Part shown: positions 48,083-58,498 of the stretch, piece after piece | Numbering within the stretch: position 1 is the stretch's first letter | Layout: every line of letters starts with the position of its first letter | Source: Pseudomonadota bacterium | Lineage (GTDB): Bacteria; Pseudomonadota; Gammaproteobacteria; Steroidobacterales; Steroidobacteraceae | Direction: 5' to 3' | Assembly (NCBI GenBank): GCA_018241425.1 | Contig: JAFEDU010000002.1 | Span: 434,001 to 498,000 of the forward strand | Length of the DNA: 64,000 bases | The notes under the pieces: model-generated | Databases searched by the model: none | What the model was told of the DNA's origin: nothing | Seen by the model: only the letters and a program-made list of their open reading frames with translations | Position numbers and translations under genes: made by a program

Positions 48083-50047
48083 ATGAACGATCTGGTCGCG
48101 GACGAGGCGCTCCTGCAGCGCGAAGTGCTCCTGAACGCGCTCTACGAGGCGTCCGAGCTCGAGCACAACCTCATGTGCACCTACCTGTACGCCGCCTTCA
48201 GCCTGAAGGAGGGTACCGCCGAGGGCCTGAGCGAGGAGGAGGCCGCCGCGGTGGCTCGCTGGAAGCGGGTGCTCGTCGGGGTCGCGATCGAGGAGATGGG
48301 GCACCTCGCGGCGGTGTGGAACATCACCGCCGCCCTGGGCGGTGCCCCGCGCGTGGGCCGCACTAACTTCCCGCTCGACCCGGGCTACCTGCCGGCGAGC
48401 GTGGTGGTGAAGCTGGCGCCCTTCAATGCCGATACCCTGCAGCACTTCGTGTTCCTCGAGCGGCCGGAGGGTTCGCAGGAGCCGGAAGGGGAGGGCTTCG
48501 CCTACGAGCGGGCCTACGTGCGCGGCGTTGACCGCCCGCACCTGACCCCGATGGCGCGCGACTACCAGACCGTGGGCACGTTCTACGCCCTCCTGGGCGC
48601 GGGCCTGCGCAAGTTCGTCGAGCGCCACGGCGAGTCGGCCACCTTCAGCGGTGATCCCGCCCTGCAGCTCTCGCCCCACGAGGTGCAGCTCCCGGGCGCC
48701 CGCCCGGTGCGCTGCCTGAAGACCGCGCTCGCCGCCTTCACCGCCATCGTGGAGCAGGGCGAGGGCGCGCCGCGTGACTCCGCCAACTCGCACTACCAGA
48801 AGTTCCTCGGTATCCGCGCCGAGTTCGCCGACCTCACCGCCCGCAACCCGGATTTCGTGCCTGCGCACCCGGCGGCCACCAACCCGGTGCTGCGCCGCCC
48901 GCCACGCCCCGAGGGTCGGGTGTGGCTCGAGGACCCGGAGGCCTTCGCCACCGTAGACCTCGCGAATGCGGGCTACGGCCTCATGCTGCGGCTGCTTGCC
49001 TACGGCTACAACCTCAAGGGCCCGGGCCCGGAGAAGTCGCTCGTCGTCGACCTCGCCATCGGCCTGATGCGCGTGCTCGCGCCGCTCGCCGAGCGCGCAG
49101 CGCGCCTGCCGGCCGGTCCCTCCAACCCCCACTGCAATGCAGGGGTGACCTTCGTCGCGCTGCGCGACTCGGGCCCGTTTCCGCCGGGCCCCGCGGCGCG
49201 CCGTGTCTTCATCGAGCGCCTGGGACAGCTCGCGCAGGCCGGCACGGCACTCGCCGCCGGCGGCGAGCCGCGCGCGGCGGCCGCCGCCGCCCAGCTGCAG
49301 GCGCTCGCGCGGCAGGCCTCGGGCGGCCTCAGCCTCGAGGCCGACGCACCGTCGGCGGCCACGACACCCCCGCAGGTCCCGCCGGTGCCTGCGCCGCCCG
49401 TCCCGGTCGTCGCCGACGGCGTCGAGACCATCGCCGGGAAGCAGCTCGATCTCATCTACGAGGGCCGGCGCTGCATCCATTCGCGCTTCTGCGTGACGCT
49501 CGCGCCGGCGGTGTTCCTTGCCAACGTGAAGGGCCCCTGGATCCACCCGGACGCGATGCCGGTCGAACGCCTGGTGGACATCGCGCACCAGTGTCCCTCG
49601 GGGGCCATCCGCTACGCGCGCCGTGACGGGCAGGCCGACGAGGGCGCGCCGCCCGTGAACCTGGCCGGCGTGCGCGAGGGCGGCCCCTACGCGCTGCGCG
49701 CGCCGCTCGTCATCGATGGGCAGCCGGCCGGCTTCCGCGCGACCCTGTGCAGGTGCGGCGCGTCCGCCAACAAGCCCTACTGCGACGGGTCGCACCACCG
49801 CGTCGGGTTCAGCGCCAGCGGCGAGCCCGCCAGCGGCGCCACCGACATGCTGCCCGCGCGCGACGGGCCGCTCGCCGTCGACCCGCAGCCGGACGGCCCG
49901 CTCGCAGTGCGCGGGAACCTGGAGATCATCAGCGGCACCGGGCGCGTGGTGGCCCGCGTGACCGCGGCGCGGCTGTGCCGCTGCGGCGGCAGTGGCAACA
50001 AGCCCTTCTGCGACGGCACGCATGCCCGCATCGGGTTCAAGTCCTAG
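48083..50047 (+). CDS. Ferritin-like / 4Fe-4S / double CDGSH iron-sulfur fusion protein
   Basis: This 654-residue fusion has three parts. Residues 1-330 are a ferritin-like helical domain similar to the one in VioB-type imine dimer synthases: ASELEHNLMCTYLYAAF and AIEEMGHLAAVWN hold the ExxH metal pairs. Around 440-515 is a divergent 4Fe-4S domain (GKQLDLIYEGRRCIHSRFC to QCPSGAI). The end has two CDGSH-type motifs, CRCGASANKPYCDGSHH and CRCGGSGNKPFCDGTHA, each giving three Cys and one His. It is probably a redox enzyme using a di-iron centre fed by Fe-S modules; the substrate is unknown. The ATG at 48083 is chosen because it starts the conserved domain. The last four bases overlap the convergent transglutaminase gene. 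Confidence 0.88.
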   Translation: MNDLVADEALLQREVLLNALYEASELEHNLMCTYLYAAFSLKEGTAEGLSEEEAAAVARWKRVLVGVAIEEMGHLAAVWNITAALGGAPRVGRTNFPLDPGYLPASVVVKLAPFNADTLQHFVFLERPEGSQEPEGEGFAYERAYVRGVDRPHLTPMARDYQTVGTFYALLGAGLRKFVERHGESATFSGDPALQLSPHEVQLPGARPVRCLKTALAAFTAIVEQGEGAPRDSANSHYQKFLGIRAEFADLTARNPDFVPAHPAATNPVLRRPPRPEGRVWLEDPEAFATVDLANAGYGLMLRLLAYGYNLKGPGPEKSLVVDLAIGLMRVLAPLAERAARLPAGPSNPHCNAGVTFVALRDSGPFPPGPAARRVFIERLGQLAQAGTALAAGGEPRAAAAAAQLQALARQASGGLSLEADAPSAATTPPQVPPVPAPPVPVVADGVETIAGKQLDLIYEGRRCIHSRFCVTLAPAVFLANVKGPWIHPDAMPVERLVDIAHQCPSGAIRYARRDGQADEGAPPVNLAGVREGGPYALRAPLVIDGQPAGFRATLCRCGASANKPYCDGSHHRVGFSASGEPASGATDMLPARDGPLAVDPQPDGPLAVRGNLEIISGTGRVVARVTAARLCRCGGSGNKPFCDGTHARIGFKS

Positions 50048-52017
50048 CGGGCAGGCGCGAGGCGCAGCCGCCGCACGGCGCGCGCAAAGCGCGCGACCGC
50101 CTCCGGCGCGGCCGCGCCCGGCCCGTAGCGCAGCTGCGCGTAGTGCGCGATCAAGGCGCCGAGCGAAGCGCGCAGGTCGGGCCTGACGGCGAGGACGGTC
50201 TCGCAGTAATCGAGCGGTCCCTGGTGCGCCGCGCGCGCGGGGGCGATGCGGGCGAGCCTTGCACACAGGCGCCGGTAGGCGCGGCCGAGCTCATCCCCGC
50301 GCCGCCGCGGCACCAGGGCTGCGAGCCCCGTCGCCAGGAGCCACAGCACCAGGGCGGCTGCGAACGCCCAGCCGAGGTAGCCGGCATCCGGGGTCTTGAC
50401 CCCGAAGCGCGCCAGCAGGTCGAGCTGGCTCGCGTAGCTGAACTTCACCACGCGGTCGCTCCACCAGGTGTTGGCGGCATCCCAGCGCTGCAGCAGCGCG
50501 GTGAGCCACGCCGAGCGCTGCAGCAGCTGCTCGCTCAGGGGGTAGGCCTGCGGCATCAGCTGCAGCATGCCGCGCGTCAGCCGCTCGGGCGCGACCACCG
50601 CGGTTGGGTCGATGCGCACCCAGCCCCGGCCGGCGATCCAGACTTCCGTCCAGGCATGGGCGTCGGACTGGTGCACCTCGAAGTAGCCGCCGATCGGGTT
50701 CCACTCCCCGCCGAGGTAGCCGGTCACCACGTGCGCAGGAACCCCGGCCGCGCGCATGAGGGTCACGAAGGCGGAGGCGTAGTGCCCGCAGAACCCCTCG
50801 CGGGTACGGAACAGGAAGTCATCGACGGCGTTCGGCCCCAGTGGCTGCGGCTCGAGCGAGTAGACGAAGCCGTTGGTGCGCAGGAAGTCCAGCGCCGCGG
50901 CCGCGAGCGCCGCGTCGTCCGCGGAGTGCTCCCTGAGCCGGGTGGCGAGCTCCCGCGTGCGCGGGTTGGACCCCGGCGGCAGCGCCGTGTCCTCGCGGAT
51001 GCCGACCGCGGCGAGCCGCTCGCGCGTGCGCGTGGCGAGATACGAGACCGCCTCGTACGCGGTTGCCTGCGTGACCGGCTCGGCGCTCACCAGCTGCGAG
51101 TCTGACGTCAGGAACACGCGACCTGCGGGGGCCGCGGCCGGGGTGTCGAGTGCGAACCAGAAGCGCTGCTGGGTCGGTTCGAGCGCGATGCGGTAGTGCA
51201 CCGGCTCGCCCAGGAACTCCAGGTGCAGGGGCGGCCGCGCTGCCGTGTCGAGGCGCCGCCAGGTGCGGCCGTCGAACTGGTGCAGCACCGGGCCGCGCCA
51301 GTAGAGCTGCGGGCGCGGCGGCGGTGAACCCGAGAAGCGCGCCCGGAAGGCGACGCTGTAGTCGGCCACGAGCTGCGTGATGCTGCCCGGGGAAATCGAA
51401 TCCGAGAGCCCGGTGAGCGCGGAGTTGCCCCGCGGGATGGCCCAGAAGGATCCCGGCAGACGCGGGAAGAACACGAACAGTGCCACAGCGAGCGGGGCGG
51501 CCAGGAGCAGCGTGCGCGCGGAGAGGCGCAGCGCGCGGGTGAGCGGCAGCTCCGGGGTCGCAAGCGCCGCGAGTGCGGTGCAGCACAGCCACGCCTGCAG
51601 CGCGTACAGCGGCGCGCGCACCAGGTCCTGCCGGTCGAGGCAGGCGGCCAGTAGCAGGAACAGGCCCGCCCCGATCAGCACCGCCTCGTCGCGCGGCTTA
51701 TGGGTCTCGAGCAGCTTGAGTGCCGCCATGAGCGTCAGCAGCGTGGTCCCGGCGGACAGCCCGTTGAGCGTGTGGAAGCGCGCCAGCACCACGGCGCTCA
51801 TGGCGAGCGCCAGGAACGAGCGCAGGTACGGCCCGGGCAGGAAGCTCGCGCGCCGCGCCGCGCCCAGCCGCCAGGCGATGAGCACGAGCGCGGCGAGGCT
51901 CGCCCAGGCGGGCACCCGGTCGATGTGCAGCAGCAGGCCACCGCCGAAGGCGGCGCAGGACAGGGCGAGCGGCAGGAACGGCAGCGGTACGGCCTGGGCC
52001 GCGGCGGGAGCCTTCAT
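50044..52017 (-). CDS. TgpA-like membrane transglutaminase (DUF3488 + transglutaminase)
   Basis: The 657-residue protein has an N-terminal block of about six membrane helices (DUF3488, residues 10-190). A periplasmic transglutaminase-like domain follows with catalytic Cys in TREGFCGHYASAF, His in SDAHAWTEVW and Asp in RIDPTAVV, then a further C-terminal helix and a DUF4129-like tail. It resembles P. aeruginosa TgpA. The ATG overlaps the DUF58 stop (ATGA). The moxR-DUF58-tgpA order is a widely conserved cluster. Confidence 0.92.
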   Translation of the reverse strand: MKAPAAAQAVPLPFLPLALSCAAFGGGLLLHIDRVPAWASLAALVLIAWRLGAARRASFLPGPYLRSFLALAMSAVVLARFHTLNGLSAGTTLLTLMAALKLLETHKPRDEAVLIGAGLFLLLAACLDRQDLVRAPLYALQAWLCCTALAALATPELPLTRALRLSARTLLLAAPLAVALFVFFPRLPGSFWAIPRGNSALTGLSDSISPGSITQLVADYSVAFRARFSGSPPPRPQLYWRGPVLHQFDGRTWRRLDTAARPPLHLEFLGEPVHYRIALEPTQQRFWFALDTPAAAPAGRVFLTSDSQLVSAEPVTQATAYEAVSYLATRTRERLAAVGIREDTALPPGSNPRTRELATRLREHSADDAALAAAALDFLRTNGFVYSLEPQPLGPNAVDDFLFRTREGFCGHYASAFVTLMRAAGVPAHVVTGYLGGEWNPIGGYFEVHQSDAHAWTEVWIAGRGWVRIDPTAVVAPERLTRGMLQLMPQAYPLSEQLLQRSAWLTALLQRWDAANTWWSDRVVKFSYASQLDLLARFGVKTPDAGYLGWAFAAALVLWLLATGLAALVPRRRGDELGRAYRRLCARLARIAPARAAHQGPLDYCETVLAVRPDLRASLGALIAHYAQLRYGPGAAAPEAVARFARAVRRLRLAPAR

Positions 52018-52997
52018 GCGGGCGGGAACCGCGCCAGCGCCGCGAGACAGCGGTGCCGCTGCTGCGGGCCGTGCTCGCTCGGCAGCTGCTCACCCGGCAG
52101 CTCGAGTGCGTAGCGCTCGCCGCGGGCCTCGGCCTCGACGATCCAGGCGGCGAGCTGCTCCAGGCGCGTCTCCGCCGGCAGCGGGGCGAGGGCTGCGAAG
52201 GACAGCCAGCGCTCGTCGGCCCCGAGCGCCTCGTACTCCTTCACCAGGAGCGGCGCGCCGCGGGCGTACGCCTTCCAGTCGACCTGGCGCGGCGAGTCGC
52301 CGTCGCGGAACGGCCGCAGGCCGCGCCACTCATCGAGCGCGGTCGCGACGCTGGCGCGCGCGGTGCCGTGCTGGCTCTGGGCCGCCGGTGCGGCCCGCCG
52401 CCCCGAGGGCGCCGGGTACACCACCTGCTCGCACCGCGCGTGCACCCAGGTCCAGGCGCGGAACAGGCCGAACGGGTGCGCCGTCGAGATCCGCACCCGC
52501 GGCAGCCGGCGGATGCCGCGCGATGCCGGGGGCAGGGGCACGCGGATGCGCAGCTGGCCGCCGGGGGCAAGCGGCGCGCCGGCGACCGGAGCGCCCTCGA
52601 GGGCTGCCTCCAGGTGCGGCCGGGGCTCGCCGTCGGCGAGTCCCAGGGTGACCTCCAGCACGCCCTCGCTGCGGGCGAATGCCGGGGCGGCATCGAGCGC
52701 GAGGACGCTCACGTTGAGGAGGTTGCGATGGCATTGCTGCATCACCACCAGTGCGAAGGCCGCGAGCAAGAAGGTCAGGAGCAGCGCGAGCGAATTGGCG
52801 TAGTTGAGGCCGGCGACCAGCATCACCGTCACCAGGGCGCCGAAGGCGACCCCGCCGCGCGTGGGCAGGATGTAGAGGCGGCGGCGGCCGATGGTCTGCG
52901 GCAGCACGTCCTCGCCCTGGCGGTGGCGGATGTAGCGCGCCATACGCCCGCGCAGGCGATCGAGGAGCGGGGCGAGCGGGTTGCGCAGCTCAGGCAC
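52014..52997 (-). CDS. DUF58 domain membrane protein
   Basis: The 327-residue protein has two hydrophobic helices near residues 48-90 (GGVAFGALVTVMLVAGLNY and LALLLTFLLAAFALVVM) and the DUF58 signature LRPFRDGDSPRQVDWKAYARG near 225-245. The function is unknown; partners are usually a MoxR ATPase and a transglutaminase, as here. The start is GTG at 52997, 36 bases after moxR. Confidence 0.9.
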   Translation of the reverse strand: MPELRNPLAPLLDRLRGRMARYIRHRQGEDVLPQTIGRRRLYILPTRGGVAFGALVTVMLVAGLNYANSLALLLTFLLAAFALVVMQQCHRNLLNVSVLALDAAPAFARSEGVLEVTLGLADGEPRPHLEAALEGAPVAGAPLAPGGQLRIRVPLPPASRGIRRLPRVRISTAHPFGLFRAWTWVHARCEQVVYPAPSGRRAAPAAQSQHGTARASVATALDEWRGLRPFRDGDSPRQVDWKAYARGAPLLVKEYEALGADERWLSFAALAPLPAETRLEQLAAWIVEAEARGERYALELPGEQLPSEHGPQQRHRCLAALARFPPA

Positions 52998-53033
52998 GGT
53001 GGCGCTTCCTTGAGGATGCGCTCACGGGTGCCT

Positions 53034-53975
53034 TCAGGCGGGCACCGGCACCGACCGGATGAGCTCGGCGGCGAGGTCGCCTAAGCCCTGCGCGGCCTCG
53101 CGCCGCTGCAGGCGGTGCGCCACCAGCGGGGGCAGCACGGCCTGCACGTCCTCGGGCAGCACGGCGGGGCGGCCGTTGATGAACGCCCATGCCTGGGCGG
53201 CGCGGATCAGGCCCTGCGCGGCGCGCGGGGACAGCCCGAGCCTGAGGTCGGCGCGCTCGCGGGTGCGGGCGATCAGGGTCTGCAGGTAGTCGAGCAGCGC
53301 CTCGGAGAGGTGCACGGTGCGCACCTGGCGCTGCAGGCGCACCACCGCCGCCGGCGACAGGGCCGCGGCGATGCCGGCCAGGAGCTCGCGCCGCTCGCCG
53401 CCGCGCAGCAGCGCCCGCTCGTGCGCGGCGTCCGGGTAGCCGAGCGTGACGCACATGAGAAACCGGTCGAGCTGCGACTCCGGCAGCGCGAAGGTCCCGA
53501 GCTGCTCGTGCGGGTTCTGGGTTGCGACCACGAAGAACGGCTCGGGCAGTGCGTAGGTGGTGCCATCGGCGCTCACCTGACGCTCCTCCATCGCCTCGAG
53601 CAGCGCGCTCTGCGTGCGGGGGCTTGCGCGGTTCACCTCGTCCGCCAGCAGCAGCTGCGTGAACAGCGGCCCCTGGCGGAAGTGGAAGCGCTGGCTGCCG
53701 CGGTCGAACACCGACACGCCGATGATGTCCGCCGGCAGGAGGTCGCTGGTGAACTGCACGCGCTGCCACGCCAGACCCAGCACGTGCGCCAGGGCGTGCG
53801 CGAGCGTGGTCTTGCCGACCCCCGGCACGTCCTCGATGAGGAGGTGGCCGCGCGCCAGCAGGCAGGCGAGGCACAGGCGGATCTGCTCGGGCTTGCCGAG
53901 GATCACGGTCTCCAGGGTCTCGAGCGCACGCCCGAGCTGCGCGGCATCGGCGGTCGCGTCGGCGGCGGCGCTCAC
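53034..53975 (-). CDS. MoxR-family AAA+ ATPase
   Basis: The 313-residue ATPase has Walker [17 protein letters not shown], Walker [25 protein letters not shown], sensor 1 [26 protein letters not shown] and a C-terminal lid domain. MoxR proteins act as chaperones that insert metals or assemble complexes, often with VWA or DUF58 partners. The GTG start at 53975 overlaps the valS stop (GTGA), so it is translationally coupled to valS, an essential gene. Confidence 0.94.
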   Translation of the reverse strand: MSAAADATADAAQLGRALETLETVILGKPEQIRLCLACLLARGHLLIEDVPGVGKTTLAHALAHVLGLAWQRVQFTSDLLPADIIGVSVFDRGSQRFHFRQGPLFTQLLLADEVNRASPRTQSALLEAMEERQVSADGTTYALPEPFFVVATQNPHEQLGTFALPESQLDRFLMCVTLGYPDAAHERALLRGGERRELLAGIAAALSPAAVVRLQRQVRTVHLSEALLDYLQTLIARTRERADLRLGLSPRAAQGLIRAAQAWAFINGRPAVLPEDVQAVLPPLVAHRLQRREAAQGLGDLAAELIRSVPVPA

Positions 53976-56740
53976 GGGCGGTGCATGCCGCGCACGCGTT
54001 CGAGCTGTGCGGCGAGCCCTGCGACCGTGCGCTCGAGCTCCGCGGCGCGCTCGCGCTCGGTGCTCACCACCTGCGCCGGCGCGTTGGCGACGAAGTTGTC
54101 GTTGGCGAGCTTGGCCTGCGTCTTGGCGAGGTCCCCGCGCGTGCGCGCGATGAGCTTCGTGAGGCGCTCCGCCTCGGCAGCGGCATCGATGAGTCCGGCC
54201 ATCGGCACCAGGAGCGCCAGCGTGCCGACCAGGGCAACCGCCGCCTGCGGCGCGGTGCCTTCGAGGAGCGTGACGCTCTCGAGTCCCGCCAGGCGCTCGA
54301 GCAGTGCGCGGTGGCGCTCCAGGTAGAGCGCTTCCTGCGCGGTCGCGTCCTTCATCAGGAGCGGGATGCGCCGCGAGGGGGCGATGTTCATCTCGCCGCG
54401 GATCTGCCGCACGCCCAGGATCACCGCCTGGACCCAGGCCGCCTCGCGCTCGGCCTGCGCGTCGGCCGGGAAGTCCGACGCCTGCGGCCACGGGGCGAGC
54501 ATCACCGTCTCGCCCGTCACCCCGGCGAGCGGGGCGACTCGCTGCCAGATCTCCTCGGTGATGAAGGGCATGAACGGGTGCAGGGCGCGCTGCAGCGCCT
54601 CGAGCACGCGGGTGAGGGTGCGGCGCGTGCCGCGGCGCGCCGCCACCGGGCCGGCATTGCCCTGCAGGACGGGCTTGGTGAGCTCCAGGTACCAGTCGCA
54701 GAAGTCGTACCAGGCGAACTCGTACAAGGCACTGGCGGCGAAATCGAAGCGGTAGTCGCGCAGCGCCTCCTCTACGAGCGCCAGCGCGCGGCCGAACCGC
54801 GCCACGATCCAGCGGTCGGCCACCGAGAGCTCCGCGGGGCCGGCCGCCTCGGCCTCGGCGTCCTCCCCGACCGCGAGCGTCACGAAGCGTGCGGCATTCC
54901 ACAGCTTGTTGCAGAAGTTGCGGTAGCCGGCGACGCGCGCCAGGTCGAAGCGGATATCGCGGCTGGGAGAGGCGAGGGCGGCGAAGGTGAAGCGCAACGC
55001 ATCGGTGCCGTGCGCCGCGATGCCCTGCGGGTAGGTCTTGCGGGTCGCTTTCTCGATCGCGGGCGCGGCCTGCGGCTGCATGAGGCCGGTGGTGCGCTTC
55101 TTCACCAGTTCATCGAGCGTGATGCCGTCCACGATGTCCAGCGGGTCGATGACGTTGCCCTTGGACTTGGACATCTTGTCGCCGTGCTCGTCGCGGATGA
55201 GGCCCGTGATGTAGACGTCGCGGAAGGGCACGTCGCCCATGAACTTCAGTCCCATCATCATCATGCGCGCGACCCAGAAGAAGATGATGTCGAAGCCGGT
55301 GACGAGCACGCTGCCGGGGTAGAAGCGGGCGAGCTCGCCGGTCCTGTCCGGCCAGCCGAGCGTGGAGAACGGCCACAGTGCGGAGGAGAACCAGGTGTCG
55401 AGCACGTCCGGGTCCTGCGTCAGGGCCACGGAGGCTGCCAGCCCCTGCTGCGCGCGCACCTCTGCCTCGCTGCGGCCGACGTACACCTGCCCCTGCGCGT
55501 CGTACCAGGCCGGGATGCGGTGGCCCCACCACAGCTGGCGGCTCACGCACCAGTCGCGGATGTTGCGCATCCACTCGAAGTAGGTGCGCGACCAGCCTTC
55601 CGGCACGAAGCGCGTACGACCGGACTCGACCGCCGCGATCGCGGGGGCCGCAAGCGGCGCGATCTTCACGTACCACTGATCGGTGAGGTAGGGCTCGAGC
55701 ACGGCCCCGGAGCGGTCGCCGCGCGGCACCACGTGGCGGTGCCTCTCGACCTTCGCGATGAGGCCCAGGGCCTGAAGTTCCGCGAGCACGCGCTTGCGCG
55801 CCTCGAACCGGTCGAGCCCGCGGAAGCGCTCCGGCACGGTCTCGGCCATGGCGGCGCGCGGGGTGAACACGTTGATGAGCGGCAGGTGGTGGCGCTGCCC
55901 GACCTCGTAGTCGTTGAAGTCGTGCGCCGGGGTGATCTTCACGCAGCCGGAGCCGAAGGCCGGGTCCACGTAGGTGTCGGAGATCACCGGGATCTCGCGG
56001 GCGGCGAGCGGCAGGGTGAGCCTGCGCCCGATGAGGGCCCGGTAGCGCTCATCGTCCGGGTGCACAGCAACCGCCGTGTCCCCGAGCAGGGTCTCGGGCC
56101 GCGTGGTGGCGACGACCAGGTGGCCGGAGCCGTCGCTCAAGGGGTAGCGCAGGTGCCACAGCTGCCCGTCTTCCTCCGCCGACTGCACCTCGAGGTCCGA
56201 GAGCGCCGTCAGCAGCACCGGGTCCCAGTTCACCAGGCGCTTGCCGCGGTAGATGAGCCCTTCCGCGTGCAGGCGGACGAACACCTCGGTTACCGCGCGC
56301 GACAGCTCGGGGTCGAGGGTGAAGCGGTCGCGTGACCAGTCGACGGAGTCCCCGAGGCGGCGCATCTGGCCGCTGATCGTGCCGCCGGACTTGGCCTTCC
56401 ACTCCCAGACCCGCGCGATGAAGTCCTCGCGCGTGAGCTCGGTGCGGCGGATGCCCTGGGCGTTGAGCTGCCGCTCGACCACCATCTGCGTGGCGATGCC
56501 CGCGTGGTCGGTGCCCGGCTGCCACAGGACGTCCCCGCCGCGCATGCGGTGGTAGCGGGTGAGCGCGTCCATGAGCGTGTGCTGGAACGCGTGCCCCATG
56601 TGCAGCGTCCCGGTCACGTTCGGGGGCGGGATCATGATGCAGTAGGGTGTGCCGCGGCCGCTGGGCTCGAACCAGCCGTGCGACTCCCAACGCTCGTAGA
56701 TGCGCCGCTCGATCTCGGCCGGCGCGTACACCTTGTCCAT
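53972..56740 (-). CDS. valS: Valyl-tRNA synthetase
   Basis: The class I synthetase is 922 residues (E. coli 951). The HIGH motif is in [31 protein letters not shown] is the KMSKS loop, the CP1 editing domain contains [17 protein letters not shown], and a C-terminal coiled coil ([19 protein letters not shown]) ends it. The ATG at 56740 is used; the frame upstream is open but is antisense/out-of-frame sequence over pepA. A TATACT -10 is 42 bases upstream. Confidence 0.97.
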   Translation of the reverse strand: MDKVYAPAEIERRIYERWESHGWFEPSGRGTPYCIMIPPPNVTGTLHMGHAFQHTLMDALTRYHRMRGGDVLWQPGTDHAGIATQMVVERQLNAQGIRRTELTREDFIARVWEWKAKSGGTISGQMRRLGDSVDWSRDRFTLDPELSRAVTEVFVRLHAEGLIYRGKRLVNWDPVLLTALSDLEVQSAEEDGQLWHLRYPLSDGSGHLVVATTRPETLLGDTAVAVHPDDERYRALIGRRLTLPLAAREIPVISDTYVDPAFGSGCVKITPAHDFNDYEVGQRHHLPLINVFTPRAAMAETVPERFRGLDRFEARKRVLAELQALGLIAKVERHRHVVPRGDRSGAVLEPYLTDQWYVKIAPLAAPAIAAVESGRTRFVPEGWSRTYFEWMRNIRDWCVSRQLWWGHRIPAWYDAQGQVYVGRSEAEVRAQQGLAASVALTQDPDVLDTWFSSALWPFSTLGWPDRTGELARFYPGSVLVTGFDIIFFWVARMMMMGLKFMGDVPFRDVYITGLIRDEHGDKMSKSKGNVIDPLDIVDGITLDELVKKRTTGLMQPQAAPAIEKATRKTYPQGIAAHGTDALRFTFAALASPSRDIRFDLARVAGYRNFCNKLWNAARFVTLAVGEDAEAEAAGPAELSVADRWIVARFGRALALVEEALRDYRFDFAASALYEFAWYDFCDWYLELTKPVLQGNAGPVAARRGTRRTLTRVLEALQRALHPFMPFITEEIWQRVAPLAGVTGETVMLAPWPQASDFPADAQAEREAAWVQAVILGVRQIRGEMNIAPSRRIPLLMKDATAQEALYLERHRALLERLAGLESVTLLEGTAPQAAVALVGTLALLVPMAGLIDAAAEAERLTKLIARTRGDLAKTQAKLANDNFVANAPAQVVSTERERAAELERTVAGLAAQLERVRGMHRP

Positions 56741-56782
56741 CAGGTCCGTGTGCTTTGCTGCAAAAAAGGCAGGGGAAGGCCG

Positions 56783-56788
56783 AGTATA
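56783..56788 (-). promoter_or_regulatory. Candidate -10 of valS
   Basis: TATACT on the minus strand, 42 bases before the valS ATG; no good -35. Between it and pepA a short hairpin (CCGCGC 56810-56815 with GCGCGG 56822-56827) may mark the pepA transcript end. Confidence 0.38.
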
Positions 56789-56862
56789 GCCGGCCCGCGC
56801 CCACGCGGTCCGCGCGCATTTGCGCGGGTCGGGTGCGGCGCGCTGCGGGCGCGGTCCCGCGG

Positions 56863-58350
56863 CTAGCGGGCCGCGCGCTGGATCAGGAAGTCCGACAGGA
56901 GCGGGGTCGGGCGGCCGGTGCTGCCCTTCTGGGCGCCGCTCTGGTAGGCGACGCCGGCAACGTCCAGGTGCGCCCACTTCAGGCCCTGGGTGAACTTGCC
57001 GAGGAAGGCCGCCGCCGTGATGGCGCCGCCGTCGCGGCCGCCGACGTTGGCGAAGTCCGCGAAGTTGCTCTTGAGCGCCTCGCCGTACTCCTCCGTCAGC
57101 GGCAGCTGCCAGCAGCGGTCGTCGCTGCGCAGTCCCGCCGCGTGCAGCTCCGCGACCAGCTTCTCGTCGTTCCCCATGAGGCCGGCGTGGTGGTGGCCGA
57201 GGGCCACGACGCACGCGCCGGTGAGGGTGGCGATATCCACCACTGCCGCCGGGCGGAAGCGGCGCGCGTAGTGCAGGGCGTCGCACAGGATCAGGCGCCC
57301 CTCGGCGTCCGTGTTGAGGATCTCCACTGTCTGCCCGGAGGCGCTGGTGGCGATGTCGCCGGGTTTCACGGCCTTGCTGCCCGGCATGTTCTCGACCGCC
57401 GCCACCAGTCCCACGACGTTGAGCGGCAGGCGCAGCTGCGCGGCGAGCGTCAGCGTGGCGATGACCGCCGCCGCGCCCGACATGTCGAACTTCATCTCGT
57501 CCATGCCCGGGGGGTCCTTGAGCGAGATGCCCCCCGTGTCGAAGGTCACGCCCTTGCCGACCAGTACCACGGGCGGCTCGTCCCTCTTGGCGCCCTGGTA
57601 CTCGAGCACGATGAAGCGCGGCGGCTGGTGGCTTCCCTGGGAGACCGCGAGCAGGCAACCCATCTTCTCGCGGCGGATCGCCGGCTCGTCGAGCACCTTC
57701 ACCTTGAGTCCGCCGTGGCGGCGGCCGAGGGCGCGCGCCTCCTCGGCGAGGAACGAGGGCGTGCAGATGTTGCCCGGCAGGTTCGCAAGGTCGCGCTGGA
57801 TCACCTGCGCGGCGGCGACGGCCGCGCCGTGGGTGAAGCCCTTTTGCGCGGCGGCAGCCTTGCGCACCGGGCCCGCGAGCACGCGCTTGAGCGCGGGCGC
57901 GGGCGGCTTCTTCGCGGTCTTGAGGTCGTTGATGCGGTAGAGCGCCGCGCCGGCGAGCTCGGCGACCTGGCGACCGAAGTAATAGTCATCGAGCTGCTTG
58001 GCCTCGGGCCGGTCGAGCGCGATGGCGCAGCTGGCGATGCGGGTTCGCGCAAGGTGTGCCAGCGCCGCCTGGCAGGCCCGGCGCCAGGCCTTCCTCTGGA
58101 ACAGCTTCTTGGTGCCGAGCCCGGTCAGCAGCACGCGCGTGGCGCCGATCCCCGGCAGGTCACCGAGCAGGAGCGTGTCCCCAGGGCGGCCGGCGAAGTC
58201 GCCGCGCTCGAGGAGCTTGCGCAGGCGGCCGCCCGTGGCGGCATCGACGCTGCGCGCCTCACCGGACAGTTCCCCTTCCTCGAACACGCCGAGTACCAGG
58301 CAGTCGATCTCGAGTGAGGCCAGGCTCTTGCTCCAGACGCCGAATTCCAT
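56863..58350 (-). CDS. pepA: Leucyl aminopeptidase PepA
   Basis: A 495-residue M17 aminopeptidase (E. coli 503) with canonical motifs: [27 protein letters not shown] and [15 protein letters not shown], giving two-metal ligands, active-site Lys and Arg. In E. coli PepA also binds DNA for plasmid and carAB regulation; whether this one does is not visible. The ATG at 58350 with GGGGA upstream gives the standard N-terminus. Divergent from lptF, with valS next downstream. Confidence 0.97.
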   Translation of the reverse strand: MEFGVWSKSLASLEIDCLVLGVFEEGELSGEARSVDAATGGRLRKLLERGDFAGRPGDTLLLGDLPGIGATRVLLTGLGTKKLFQRKAWRRACQAALAHLARTRIASCAIALDRPEAKQLDDYYFGRQVAELAGAALYRINDLKTAKKPPAPALKRVLAGPVRKAAAAQKGFTHGAAVAAAQVIQRDLANLPGNICTPSFLAEEARALGRRHGGLKVKVLDEPAIRREKMGCLLAVSQGSHQPPRFIVLEYQGAKRDEPPVVLVGKGVTFDTGGISLKDPPGMDEMKFDMSGAAAVIATLTLAAQLRLPLNVVGLVAAVENMPGSKAVKPGDIATSASGQTVEILNTDAEGRLILCDALHYARRFRPAAVVDIATLTGACVVALGHHHAGLMGNDEKLVAELHAAGLRSDDRCWQLPLTEEYGEALKSNFADFANVGGRDGGAITAAAFLGKFTQGLKWAHLDVAGVAYQSGAQKGSTGRPTPLLSDFLIQRAAR

Positions 58351-58498
58351 CGAGTATCCCCTTCCCGTTGAGGCGCATCCGTCAGTCATTTACCTTATTG
58401 GCGCCGCGCGCCCGCGCGCGCTGCAGCCTCGGCTGCAGGTCTGCGGGTGCAAGCGATGGCCAGTGTAACTCAAGATCCGCCCCGGTTTTGCGGGAGCG

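Noticed and set aside
47873..50266. 797-codon minus-strand frame
   Set aside because: Antisense to the ferritin-like/CDGSH fusion, whose metal-binding motifs show the real coding strand.
53981..56335. 784-codon plus-strand frame
   Set aside because: Antisense to valS.
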